Positions 46,013 to 57,596 of a DNA stretch of 64,000 bases are shown here, piece after piece. How positions within the stretch are numbered: position 1 is the stretch's first letter; each line of letters starts with the position of its first letter. The position numbers were made by a program, and so were the translations under genes. This DNA is from Annona cherimola (lineage: Eukaryota > Streptophyta > Magnoliopsida > Magnoliales > Annonaceae): positions 81,421,221 through 81,485,220 of the forward strand of contig CM059973.1 in NCBI GenBank assembly GCA_030490835.1. The letters run 5' to 3'. The notes under the pieces were generated by a model. That model did no database searches. It was given only the letters and a program-made list of their open reading frames with translations, and had not been told where the DNA came from.

Positions 46013-49000
46013 TGTATGTATGTCCAACAACATTGCAAGTCTCCATTTGAACAAAGCTGCCATCTCCATATTAGTCAAAACTTTGTCATATGAAAGTAAA
46101 CAAAAGAAATAGTTATGTACAGGGAAATTGACTACCTTACACGATGAAGCAACAAGCTTTCCCTCATGGTCGCAACACACAGAAAAAAGCTCATTGCCAT
46201 GACCATAGAGTTTGTGTGACTCAGGCCATAGTGTATGCCATGCCAGTTGTTCCTCAATAGGAGGTTCAGTTAAAATAGTTGGAACTGCATCAGGGATAGT
46301 CTCTAGGGAATCTGAAGCATCATGGCCAGTCTTATCTGCTGCCTCTTTAACAGCTGCATACAAATAAACCATTTAGATAAGCTATCTTAAGAAATCTCGT
46401 ACGGCAGTAAGTATGATCTAGCCATCTAGGAATCGATATTGATAATGGAGTCATCTATCTAGACTTGTACTAGATATTTTAAGTTGGAACTGTTTTCGGG
46501 CACCAGCAACATCATTATGACATGACTCACACTGTCACATGAGCTATTTGCACACAAGGGTTGTCTAAGGATCTGCACACTCAGGGACCAGAGTGACCAA
46601 TGTTGTGAAAGTAAGGTGGCAGCAATGAGAACGTCAAATTCTCGAATGTCATCAACACCCATATTATGAAGCTGGTTAGAGGTGTATTTTTGTCCACTCA
46701 AAATGACTCTCTACAAAATGTAAGATAGGGATGGTAATCATGACCATCTTAGAAAATTCACTTTTAGTGTTAGAGAGCAAACCAGTGACAGAATCAGCAC
46801 ATAGAAGATGCTGAAAACCACATTCCAGGTACAGCAATTAGAGAAAATGAAACATATCAATGATTTTAACAAAATCGACAGAAACAGAAGAAGGGACATT
46901 GACATTCAAAAGACAAATGCAGCAATTATGGAGCAACTATAGGTCTTGCTTTTGCATTTGAAGAAAGCCACTTTGCATGGCCAACTATTGTATGTTTTGC
47001 ACCTCCCTAGTATGGTGTCATGAAAAAATTTTCAACCAAAGGTACCTGTTAAAGATATTCACACAGCGACTTTATGCTAAAAAGGGCGAAAACTCTTAGC
47101 AGGTCATTTTGCAGAAAGTGAAATCAGTATCAAGTTCTTCATAAAACAATGAATCAAATTATCCTTTTGAAGAAGGGTGGTACAGATTTGATGGTTTCAA
47201 TTATTCACAGATGAGTTAATAAGATATAGATAAAGAAATCCTGTAGTCTATGTTCCCCGGAGATTTTCTTTCTTTTTTTTTTTAATAACAAAGGAAATTA
47301 GAAGTAAAATGTAAGACTGAACTTGGGAGATGCTTTACAGTTTCAAATATTAAGGTCTTTGTTCTACTTCTTCATCATCATCATGATAAGCTGTTTCCCA
47401 CCTATGTGGGGTCAGCTGAGAAGGAAGGTGGAAGATAGTAGCTTGCTAGAGAAGGAGATCAGAGCATTACAGGATCCTGATTGCAATTTGAGGAAGCTTT
47501 TTTGAACTTCTTTCTTAGCCCATCTAAGGCTAACATCTTACAATAACCCCCCTCAACAATCCAAGGGCTGAAAATAAAGCAGCTGAATCCAAAGGATTAG
47601 AGCCCTGGTCGTAAAAGGCTCCTCCATGCTGCTGGGCATATAAAATCATATCCTGAAGATATAAGGGAACTGGTTGTGAACCACTAGAAATGCTTTTCCA
47701 TGGAGCCGCAGTATCAAAAACAGGGCCAAGCATAAACCTCATTAAGAATTTTGTTTAACAAATTCACAGAGAGAAGGGGAGCAAACGAGCAAGTGATGAC
47801 ACTCACACTGAACATAAATAGGTTTCTGAGATAGTCCCAGAGCAGACATATTGGCACCTAGCACCTGCACATCATCCTGAGCATCTTCAAGGCAGCCAGA
47901 ATTCTGTGGCATTGCATACTTCAGTGTCTTCAAGAATGATACAGGTGCTTCAAACACTCGGGCAACCTTTTCATCTGCTCCACTAACAAAACGATGATTT
48001 CCTTTCCCTTGAATAATAGTCACACAATTGATGTCATGACCATGGACTTGAGGACGAGCTATTTCATGCCAAGTCCTCTCTCCAGGATAGTCCTCACACC
48101 TCCAAGGACAAAAAATGCGAGTTGTCTGAAACCACCAGAAGTTCGGCATTTTATATCAGATTACATTCATCGGGAAATTTCGCATATACTATTCTGCAAA
48201 TACAAGCCGAAAAATGGAAAATGACAATCTAAGTGTAAAAATAAGGGAAACCAAAGTGACTGTACTATCCTAGACCATGAAAATGATAACAATATAATGT
48301 ACCATCCTAGATCATGAAATTGATAACAATATAATCTATTTCATGAATGCGATTAACCATTAAGGATGTCGTTGAAGAGAAAATGAAAATAACTGTAGTG
48401 CACAACCATACCAAGTAATCACCGCCAGTCATTTTATTAGAAGTGTCCATCAGCAGACATCTTATATAAATCGTCACACAAAGAATGCAAAACAAAACCA
48501 GGAAATGCCCATTAAAAAACATTTGTTGAGGGCAATGAGCTAGACAGTGAAATTTGGAAACAAGTATCATAAGTGTGAAGCAACACCAGAAGACTAGAAA
48601 ATGACAGCTAGAGACAATGAGAAAATGTCGAAATAAGAAACATGCTTGAAATCATAGTGACATATTATGGGACAACAAAGCTTCCAGAAAATACAGAATC
48701 TTATACATTTCTAAATAGACAGACCAATTATTTTTTTTCCCTTACTTTTGCTAGATATCCAAGATCAATGGAAAATACACTCGGATACTCCAGAGTCCCA
48801 GACTGCTTAGAAAACAGTTTTTACCTAAACTGATTTTAGAAAATTCAATGGTGTATGTTAAAAAGGCTTCTGAAAACCATGTATGGTTCTTCTAATATAA
48901 AATAGAAATTCAAGATCTTGATAACGCAATATGCCATTTTCTTCATAAACCTCAACTAATTAATGTGCATAAGGTCTACAAATATCAATTATCCTGGAAA

Positions 49001-52000
49001 TAACAATTTGATATGTGCAGTAAAGAAACCAGATCCCTAATGCATCAAGGAGATCTGTAACATTTTGAATTATTTCTTCACACGTCATGTACAACTGCAT
49101 AAAACTTTTTAATAAAATCAGGGCCTACAGCATCAGTACACTGTTAGGATGTTAATCTATCCCATAGAATATGCTATGTAACATCTATGGTAAAAATATT
49201 ATCTGAAATTTTGAACTCATGGCCATACTGTAAAAGTGACTAATAAGTTAATAATGCTGATATGCAACCAATATTTAGCTAATTGTCATTCAAAATCATT
49301 TTGATGTATTGACCACTTTTCCTGTCAAGTACCACTCAACTTTGTAAGATTTGGAAAGAGAACTCATAATATGCATAGGTTGTGTTTCATTTTGTTTTCT
49401 CTGAAGTTTTGCCATGTGACATAATGCTAGCATTATAAAAAACTAAACAAAAAATGATAAATGAGAAAAATCCAAAGACATTATTGCTCATTTTTATGGT
49501 TTCCAACACATTAGAAACATCATTCCTCTCGGAATGCAACATTCTCCTAAATTTAGTTGTGTCAACAGATTTTTCCTACATTTACTCACGAACAACCTCA
49601 ACACACAATAAACAAAATCCAAGAAGTTAGATATATCGATGCATTATTACCTGATCATGACTAACGGAGAGTATATATTCACCGGATCTGGACCAAGAGA
49701 AGTCAGATACTGCAGCATAGTGGCCAGAGGGTACCGTTTGTGGTTGCCAATTTTCAGAGTCTACACCAACATTTTTCCACATATGGAAGGCCCCACCATA
49801 CCCATGAGCTAGAATTGAATCTCCATGTGGTCCCCAATGTCCCCCATAAAAACCTAAGGCACAATGACTTAACTCTCCAACCAAAACTGCATTAACCCAA
49901 ATTCCAGTGGTTCTCTCTGGCCTCCATATCATCATTGTCTTGTCCATTGATGCAGATAGAATGCTCTGGGGTTGATAACAATCATTCCCATCCACAGACA
50001 TTCCTAAAGGAGGTTGCCATTCTACTGAATACACCCAGTCCTCATGCCCAATGAGTAGAGATTCTAAAGAAACCTGATAAGAGGAAGAACTGGTTACAAG
50101 AACAGGACCTTCAATATATGATGCTAGGCCTATTCCTTCCTTCTTGTGTGACACACTCGACATAGCTTGAAAACCGCGCAAAGCCAGCTTCCATATGCGT
50201 ATACTTCTATCCTGAGATGAACTTACAAGAAGAAGGCTACTCTTCTCACCATTAGCGCGAATAGGCAACGAAAAGTCCAGACTTCTTATCCAATCTGTGT
50301 GCCCCTTCAGTTCGCATGCATGAAAAAACTGCACATAAAACAGTACGGTTTAAACCATCAAAAAGATGAGAAGGAGGGGAAAACAATATTCCTACTAATC
50401 ATGCAGGCACCTTTCAAGAGCCAAGCTTGGCACTACAGCATATATCGACATTGTGACCATAAGATTTAGAATCTGTAGATGACGTGGTTGACAAACAAGT
50501 TGTTAAACAATGAGCACAAGTCCAAATTTGTATCAATTGGAGCCCATTGGAAAACATTGCTTGAACTAGCCATCATCTGGTTGAAGTGGCAGGATTGGAA
50601 CTTGCTCATCCAAAAGGCGGAGCAAACTCGATGCATGGTTTGATCTTCTCAGCCATGAACTGTCCAGGTTGAACAATGTGCGATCACATGTAGATATGTT
50701 TGCCAAAGCACAGAAACATAAGGTCAGAAGCATATGAGAAGTCACAGACCTTCCCTGTCTTTTCCCCACAATAAAGATGAACCTTGTTATCCAGGCCTCC
50801 CATTGCTAGAATTAGATGCTCTGTGTTCCCTGGTAGTTCTGCTAAAGAAAGAGCAACCATGGGCCTCGATCCCACAACAATAGAGTCAATACATGACAGT
50901 TTGCAATCTCCTGCAATTAACAAATGCAGGATTAACAACTAAATTCAGGTCAAAATCGACAGAAAATTAAAGAGCATGTTGACTATAAAACCATAGCTCA
51001 AAGCCAGGAAATACAAATTGCCCAAACTTGCATATGCAGACATACTATAATACCAAAGATAAGTAATTGATCAAATCCTGGCATGTAAGCAAGCATCACT
51101 GTTGATAAGTTAAAATAGCACAACTTTGAAAAGTAATCAATCTAATGACTTACCTCCTTTGCTCGAAGGAAAGACCATTTCCCATAAAAAAATAGTACCA
51201 TCAGAGGAGGTGGAAGAAAATATAGCTGAAGTGTGAGAAATTATCATTCCAACGATACATGTCACACCTTTATGGTGTGATTGAGGTACCTGTGTTACAA
51301 GCCTCCACTGAAAAATATGCATAGAAAAAGGCTTAGTCAAAACCTAAGTAGACAAAAGGATTTCTCAAGACAAATGCACGCTTAGGTTCTATGGTGATTC
51401 TATATTCTATAATATGGAATAAATGTCCTCGAATTTTGAGCACGAAACACTTTTTTAAAAAAATGCATGTGCATTAAACACACCATAAAAAGCATTGGAA
51501 AATAGGGAAAAAAAGAAAGAAAAAGAAAATTGAGGGCCTCAATGATGAGAAGGTTCTTGGGCCTGTGACCAATAGCTCTGCCTGGCACTCCACATTTCCT
51601 AGTTTTTCACAGTTTACCCACCATTCTCCAAAGTGCTGAGCACAATTTGCATTTAAATATCAAGAGAAATGCAAATGTGTACTTTTTGGGATGATGGAAA
51701 ACCTTTCCGGTATGTGAACACAAAAGGAAATTAAGCAAATAAAAGAGCTTCACATTGCCAACCATGTTCCATGATCCATCCAAGAGAAAAAAAACTAAAT
51801 CCATAAAAAAATGCATAAAATAACAAGCCCATTTACCTAAGAAAAGGATCTAACAAATAACTAAAAAGACAGTCAATCATTGCCCAATTCATTAAGCAGA
51901 AAATCAGATCAAAAGTCTTCTTGGATAACCAATTCTTCACACAACTATTACCCTTTCGTACAAGAAAAAAAAATTTATGAGCAAATGAACCTCATATTCT

Positions 52001-54660
52001 GTTGTTACTTTGTGCACACATGTATAGGTATATATGTGTCATAGACAACTTGAATGGCTTTAATAACGAGCCCAAACTCAGAAGAATCTCAGCACTTATA
52101 TATGAGCCACAAGAGGATAGTCAGATGCAAATACTCACACTCAACAAACTCCTTTGAATTCATCAAAGTGCACGATGCATCAAAAATTGACCAATTAAGA
52201 TCAAATGCTCAGCAGACATCAAGTCCCAAAAGCACTTGAGTCCTTGACAAAGCTCCAGCTTGGCCTTCAAAAACGAGTTCATCATCATGCTACATGAATT
52301 CTGTTTGCCATCAATTTTCTTCAACTACAATACTCTTGAGTCTATTACATCAAAGATGTGTTTGGGATCAAGAAAGGCAAAAAAAAAAAAAAAATCCACT
52401 CATACTTTTTTCCCTCTACTTTTACTCAATTTTTCGATCATTTCTTAAAACCTTTCTATACAACTACCTTATTCTTTAATTATTTCTTCACATCTTTCCA
52501 TCCAAGTACCCTATCCATTTTAACTTCATTCTCTTTACTTCTCATTATTATTTCTATCATCATATCACATCATTCTCTCCCATTTTCAACAATTTTTCCA
52601 CAATAACTTTTTCTACCATTTTTTTCTCACCCACCAAACACCCCCCAAAATGAGACTAGGAATTAGCATGGTTTGACAAGAAGTATGAAGATAAGCATGT
52701 CACCCAATAGATAGCATTCTAACTATCATAATCTTATGGGCCACTTATTGGCCCGTAACTTCTTTTTGTTTGAAGTCCAAATCCCCAGTCATACCTTTTC
52801 CAAGACAATAATCACATGCTTCAATAGTCGATATCTTCTTGGCCTCTATTATAGGGAACAGCAGATTTTGAAATTGCAATTGCCACAATACCTCTCCAAT
52901 TGTTGACACAAAACTTGAAGGGGTCTTTCTTAAGTTTGAGTTACCTCCTAATCAATTTTTGTGCTTGATGCTTCAGATAATAATAGTAAATAATATTACG
53001 GTACGGAAGAAATCTTTTCATGACAATGATAAGTAACATTCAAAAACAAAATTATAGAAGCATACCTTCCTTTCCTCATGGGATATGCCCCATGCTAGAA
53101 TAACACCATCAGCACTTCCCGAAAGCACAAAATGCTCTTCTATGTGTGGAACTGCTCAAGAATATGATGAACAATATTTAGTCCAGAATGCAAACAGCCT
53201 CGATACAATAACAAATCACCCATTCATCTCAAAGAAAAAACATAGCGTCCTATGGTAATAGCTATTAGTTTTCAAAGAGAAAAACAAGTATCATGGTTTT
53301 ATCCCATTTTCCGCACCCTAAGCTAGGCACCTCTGATCAGGCATAATTTGGGAAGTAATACATTTAAGTCTCAAAAAATGGTGATTTGCATGCTGAATAT
53401 CTTCCCAAGTGGTATAGTAGAGTTTTCAATATAAACAGGTTAAACAAAAAGAACTGCAGCTTAAGAGGACAATAAAAACTGGGTTGTATCTTATCTTTCT
53501 ACAGTGAAATCAGAGTCCATTCAACCCTATGGGTCTACTTAGTATGGATTAAGAAACTTAGATAAGCCAAGGTTTGCCCCCTTCATAATGTGTCATGATG
53601 AATTTGATGGGTTGATAATAACTTTCGGCAAGAGAACAGCATGTCAATAATCACCTTAGAGAACCTTCTAGGATGTCCATTTATTGATCAAGTTCCCAAG
53701 GAGGTAATTTGTTCACAAACATTCAATTAATCTAAAAGTTGCAAAGTCATTGTGTGCTGCATGTATGAAGTTTCGCAACAAGATTATGAGAGTCTAATAA
53801 GAAATTTTCTTAAGATCAGTATCGTGTGCATGTTTGACTCAATATGGAACCCCCAGCTTCACATTGAATACTATAACTAGTACACTAGTTCACTAGTTAT
53901 AGGAAAGATCAAAAGCACTACATGAAAAAATAAAAATAAAAATCAAGGCTTCCTTAAACAGAAATAGACTACTCATATTTATGTCTCAACAGCGAGCTGG
54001 AAATGATTATTGACATTGCCGTTGATATTGTCACCATAAATATACATGATGACCAGAGGAATCGATACAAATGCTTTAGCTCAATATTTTTAGCACTTGT
54101 AACATTAAAGATGTACCACTTATTGGCAACACAGACGCGTATGACAATACAAGTCCAACAAAGAAAAAGGTATTGAAATATAAGTAGAAATTTGGGAAGT
54201 AGCAAAGCAATGAGCTTTTTCCATGAAGACATGCGCCTGTGCAGTTCTCCTCTATTGAAAACCGTTGATACGAATCCCAGCCAGGTGTCTACTGTACTCT
54301 TTTGGAGTATATATTAGTAACTACATGATGGGATGATCAATAGAAAACAGAAGGCGAATACCTTTGAAAGAGTCCTTGTTGCTAGGAAGCCAGCAAGTGC
54401 AATTGACTACGGATTTGTGCCCGGGAAGTGTCGTCAATATCTGTGCGGTCTGAAAGCAGTAGAGAGAAAGAACTCAGCCAAGTGAAATCGGAACTAGATA
54501 GAAACAGAGAGAAAGGGATGATGATAATGAGAGCTACGTTTGGGCAGAAGATGGCGACTGCGTTTTGACAGCCGAAGGCAACGAGATTGGAAGGTCCCCA
54601 GGAAGCGCTGTTTACGATTCTGTTGCAACCAGCTCCTATGAAAAGTGTCTCTACTTCCAT
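44199..54660 (-). CDS. ELP2: Elongator complex protein 2 (WD40), complete, ten exons
   Basis: ELP2 is the double WD40-propeller scaffold of the Elongator complex, which holds the ELP3 acetyltransferase and modifies wobble uridines of tRNA and assists transcription. Exons on the minus strand: 54538-54660, 54362-54449, 53066-53151, 51154-51307, 50750-50910, 49651-50328, 47807-48125, 46136-46353, 44774-44951, 44199-44659. All joins are GT..AG and phase-compatible, giving 2,466 bp and 821 residues (Arabidopsis is about 838). It starts MEVETLFIGAGCNRIVNSAS. Diagnostic blocks: LAMGGLDNKVHLYCG, LKGHTDWIRSLDFSLP, LIGHEDWVYSVEWQPP, SILSASMDKTMMIWRPE, ALGFYGGHWGP, RPQVHGHDINCV, GANMSALGLSQKPIY, LWPESHKLYGHGNELFSV, AEIWLWEVGSWKAV and EAHKRIIWACSWNPHRHEF; the end is DHTVRVFNVNVT. 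Exon 6 alone encodes 226 residues. Several introns carry transposons. Confidence 0.96.
45246..45589. mobile_element. Family C foldback element in ELP2 intron 8, first of two
   Basis: Flanked by (TA)n on both sides. The left end holds the short perfect palindrome GCTGTTCCGGTGCAG/CTGCACCGGAACAGC; the right end closes with CTGCACCGGAACAGC. The long arms match those at 35221 (CATGATCATGAAATCATGAT, GTATTTAGAATAATGTACTC, CCAATTTTCATCCCAATCAG with complements). Arms meet near 45420. No ORF. Confidence 0.85.
45604..45954. mobile_element. Family C-related element in ELP2 intron 8, second of two
   Basis: Begins GAGATATTTTCAAGTGCAGC directly after the (TA)n that ends the previous element and closes with GCTGTTCTGGTGCAGTGACG and CACATGAACAGC, next to (CT)n and (TA)n. 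Its body is the reverse complement of the type at 36061 (CATATCAATTTTCATCCCAA, CAACGTAATAAAATAGTTTA). Confidence 0.72.
45955..46022. repeat. Compound microsatellite (CT)n(TA)n(TATG)n in ELP2 intron 8
   Basis: TCTCTCTC to about 45971, then TATATATATA, then roughly nine TATG/TGTA units to 46022. Confidence 0.95.
47371..47742 (-). repeat. Possible retroelement fragment with ORF in ELP2 intron 7
   Basis: Minus-strand frame 47530-47742 (70 codons; contains DTAAPWKSISSGSQPVPLYL and ILYAQQHGGAFYDQGSNPL) reads like protein but matches no part of ELP2 and no family I can name. Further along the same strand, at about 47411-47374, CCCCACATAGGTGGGAAAC and a (ATGATG)n tail closely resemble the tail of the insertion at 31888. 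The two together suggest a LINE/SINE-like insertion, but no target duplication was found. ELP2 exons 7 and 8 join in phase without it. Confidence 0.35.
52355..52645. mobile_element. Tourist-like MITE, family A, in ELP2 intron 3
   Basis: GATGTGTTTGGGATCAAGAA at the left and CCACCAAACACCCCCC at the right. The interior has CTATACAACTACCTTATTC, CATTTTAACTTCATTCTC and TATCATCATATCACATCATT. Confidence 0.75.
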
Positions 54661-55525
54661 CCTTCCCTTGTCCTGCCCGCCGCTACCTTGTTCTTGCTTC
54701 CGCCTTTCGAATGCTTGCTTGCTGCTGTACTTCCAGCGGCTTCCGAGCCCAGCTCTGTCCGAGTGCTATTGCTGTAGGCCTTCTGAGGCCGAGCGAGGCA
54801 GCCACGGTGCGTACGAAAAAACACCCAATCGAGTTATGCGCCCGTGGTCACTAGTTTTATGGTACATTTCAGTAGTACTGTGAATAAGTAAAATTGTACT
54901 GAGAATAAATAAAGTTACGTTGTAAATTTAAAAAGTTAAAATGATTATACAGATTTAATTTGAAAAATCTTATACGATCTGAAACAGGCCTTAACAGTGC
55001 GCAAATCTCCAATTGTATTAAGTATTTGTATCTTCATGACTCTCAATTAAAGAAATTTGCTTTATTAGAATTCCGAATTCCTGGTGATTAATAATGGACA
55101 ATTTGTGGTAAAATTGCCACTTCACAGACTAGCGTGGAAGTGGAACTACAAAAGCAAGTATTTTCAACTTCTCTGTAAATAGAAATATTAGTGCTACCAC
55201 TTACCACCGAGTAAAATATGTAGATTAGGAATTAAAATCTAAGGTCACAAACATGCAATCCATGGAAAATGGATTGGAAACAGTCACAGAAATCCAGCTA
55301 AATCTTTCGAAGAAGGATCGCTGCCTTCATACATGAGCATAACCGAATCAGGTTCGGCCTATCAAACAGAACCCAGTTGGATGCACTGATATTGAGCCCA
55401 GATGCTCGCGGAACACACACACCCTCACCCCCTCCTCCACACCACCAACCACACCACTCCCCCCTTGTCCATCCAGATCCAAGCCCCGATCGGAAGGAGA
55501 GAGGATGGAAGGCCACCCTGACCAT
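54661..55525. other. 5' flank of ELP2 and intergenic sequence
   Basis: The first 120-200 bp (GC-balanced, with plus-strand chance frames) should hold the ELP2 leader and promoter. The rest is AT-rich. A C-rich piece at about 55410-55470 (CACACCCTCACCCCCTCCTC) is not coding in any recognised way. Confidence 0.4.
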
Positions 55526-55711
55526 TCAACAGAAGCAGATCCTTACATAGTTGATCAAGTATACAATGAGAGGGGGAACAAGTCCAACTTCTTGCAGCAA
55601 TAAAGTTACTCTATGAATCCGAACTACTGCACCAAAACTCATAATCGACCCATCAAGATTACAGCCCGCATCCACATTAACTTTAATTCTTCCTTCCATG
55701 GGCGACACCAT
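55526..55711 (-). pseudogene. RNase H-type fragment (RVT_3), LINE remnant
   Basis: The minus-strand frame contains SPMEGRIKVNVDAGCNLDGS followed by IMSFGAVVR, the signature start of the plant RNase H-like domain that ends many non-LTR retrotransposon polyproteins (pattern G..K.NVD......G.....G.V.R). Only about 35 residues match before the similarity fades, and no reverse transcriptase lies upstream. It is best read as a decayed fragment; a host RNase H-like gene exon is less likely. Confidence 0.55.
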
Positions 55712-56400
55712 GTACTCGGACTGTTATGCCTACTTAAATTGCATCGTTGGATGAGGTTAGCAGGATGAAACTGGTGCAAATAGCTAACACTCCACGTGTA
55801 TGCTTCATTTAGGCGAGGGGGAGTGCCCTCCAACAGCTTCATGTACCTCTCGTTGCATATGCGGAACTTTTATCGCTCTTTTCTTCCGGATTGATAACAG
55901 TAGTAATTTCTTCATGATTATTATATCATCAAAATAGATGGTTCTCGAGTAGGGTCGAATCGAGTATGAGTTGGGCATAGAATCAACTTGTTTCACAATT
56001 AATTTTGCTCTATTCCCTGATGTTAGAAACCCACTCCATGTGATGTGGTCCACCTTGATGTTGGTGCCTACATTCGGAATCGGATGTGAACTGTCTGCCA
56101 GTGTCTGGCACGTGGGCTCACCTACGATGTCTGCTCTGGATTGAACGTTCGGCCATTTCAGTACGTTGTGCATCGTTCGGGCCACTTATGACGTCTGCAA
56201 CACCTTAATTAACATGTGGATTGTCCCGACGGTCGGTCCAACCCCCAGCACTGGTGGTAAACCATCAGCTACGACCCTATGCGTGCCCTATTGATGTGCT
56301 ACTGTTCTGTGAATGCTATGTTAGTTTCATCACTAAAGCCCATGCCACACCACCGGGGTATTTCTCCAAGCGGGAATTGTGCATAACTGCGTATACATAT
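55712..56400. other. Intergenic, left flank of the LTR element
   Basis: A 126-codon minus frame (55805-56185) has no recognised family. The last five bases, CATAT, are the putative target duplication of the LTR element. Confidence 0.4.
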
Positions 56401-57596
56401 TGTAGCACCCGCCGCGAGCGCTATGATGGACTCGGAATGGTTTTTCCTCACCTTGAAAATCTGGGCCGTGTCGGATGGGTTTGAGCCAATCTTTCAACGC
56501 CTCCGAGACAGCAGCTCGGGCTTAGTTTCCCTACATTCACACGGAGTAAAACACGTTAGGATTTACGGTTTTTAGATAATTTGGCATATGGGCGTTTTCT
56601 TCATGGATTCGGCAGCATAACGGCTAAGACGGGGCTTTTCCATACACGGATCAAGTCACAAATTCAGCAACATAACGACAACGTATTATGCTAGAATCCA
56701 TGGACCCGCGTGTGCCCGCCTTGCCGGGGCGTTAACTCGAATACGTGTGCAAAAATAAAGAAAATGGAGTCACCACTGATCTTTGAAGGGAGATCAGTCT
56801 CTGTTTTCAATGAAATAAGGCACTAATCGTACAGAGTTCGGGTTTCGGTCTTCGGATTGAAGCAAATATGGCGAAATCTGTCAACCCGATGCGGTTTACA
56901 CGGCGTGAAAAGGGAAAAATGAAATATTTGAGAGAATGGGAGAGAACGGAAAGGGGAAAGTGGGAGAGAGGCTTGGGAGCTCGAAGAGCGGGAAATCCGG
57001 GACGCCGGGATTTTGCTGCAGACTCCCATCCTCCCCTCTGGGATGACTCTCCAAGTGTGTTGAGAGAGGAGGCTTGGCTCCCTATTTATAGATGGTGGAG
57101 CGGGCCAGGTAGGCCTTAGGCCGTAAATGGGAGCCCGCGGTAGGTGGACTTGGATCTGGTTGGAGCTCGTTGCTCCAGGTGGGCCGTTGTTGAGGCCTGA
57201 TGGGTTGTTGTAGAGAAACCTGTTTTTGAGGCTTGGTGGGCTGGATCTGGTGGGCTGCATTGTAGAGCCCAGTCGGTGGCCTATTGAAGCTTTGCTCTTG
57301 TGGGCCGGTTCTGGTGAGCTGGATCTGGTAGGCTGCATTGTAGAGCCCGTCTGTTGAAGAGTCTGCTTCGAGGCTTGGTGGAGCTTTGCTCCTGTGGGCT
57401 GAGACTTGGACAGGCCCGCTTAGTGGTGGGCTTGGCTTGAGATTTGCTCGAATCTGCCTCAGTTTGCTTTGATTCGCTTTGAATGGGTTATTGGTTCTAG
57501 AGCCCGTTGGTGTTTATTCTTGAGTTGCTTATCATTATTGGTCTTGGATCTCATTCCCATTTATCCATCTTTGTGCTTAAGGGAGGGGTGTCAACA
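56401..57596. repeat. Left LTR, about 1.2 kb
   Basis: Bounded by TGTAGCACCC and GTGTCAACA. Contains AAAATGGAGTCACCAC at about 56762, a phrase I associate with plant Ty3/gypsy LTRs, and internal duplications of GGTGGGCTGCATTGTAGAGC-type sequence. Confidence 0.65.
57083..57090 (+). promoter_or_regulatory. Candidate TATA box within the left LTR
   Basis: CCCTATTTATAGATGG is a good plant TATA-type sequence in a GC-rich setting, placed about 500 bp from the LTR end, as expected near a U3/R border. Confidence 0.45.

Noticed and set aside
46136..46372. 208-codon minus frame extending ELP2 exon 8 through the intron
   Set aside because: The donor after SSCK and the next exon (AQSAAVAEIWLW) restore the family sequence; the extension reads through a (TATG)n repeat and a foldback element.
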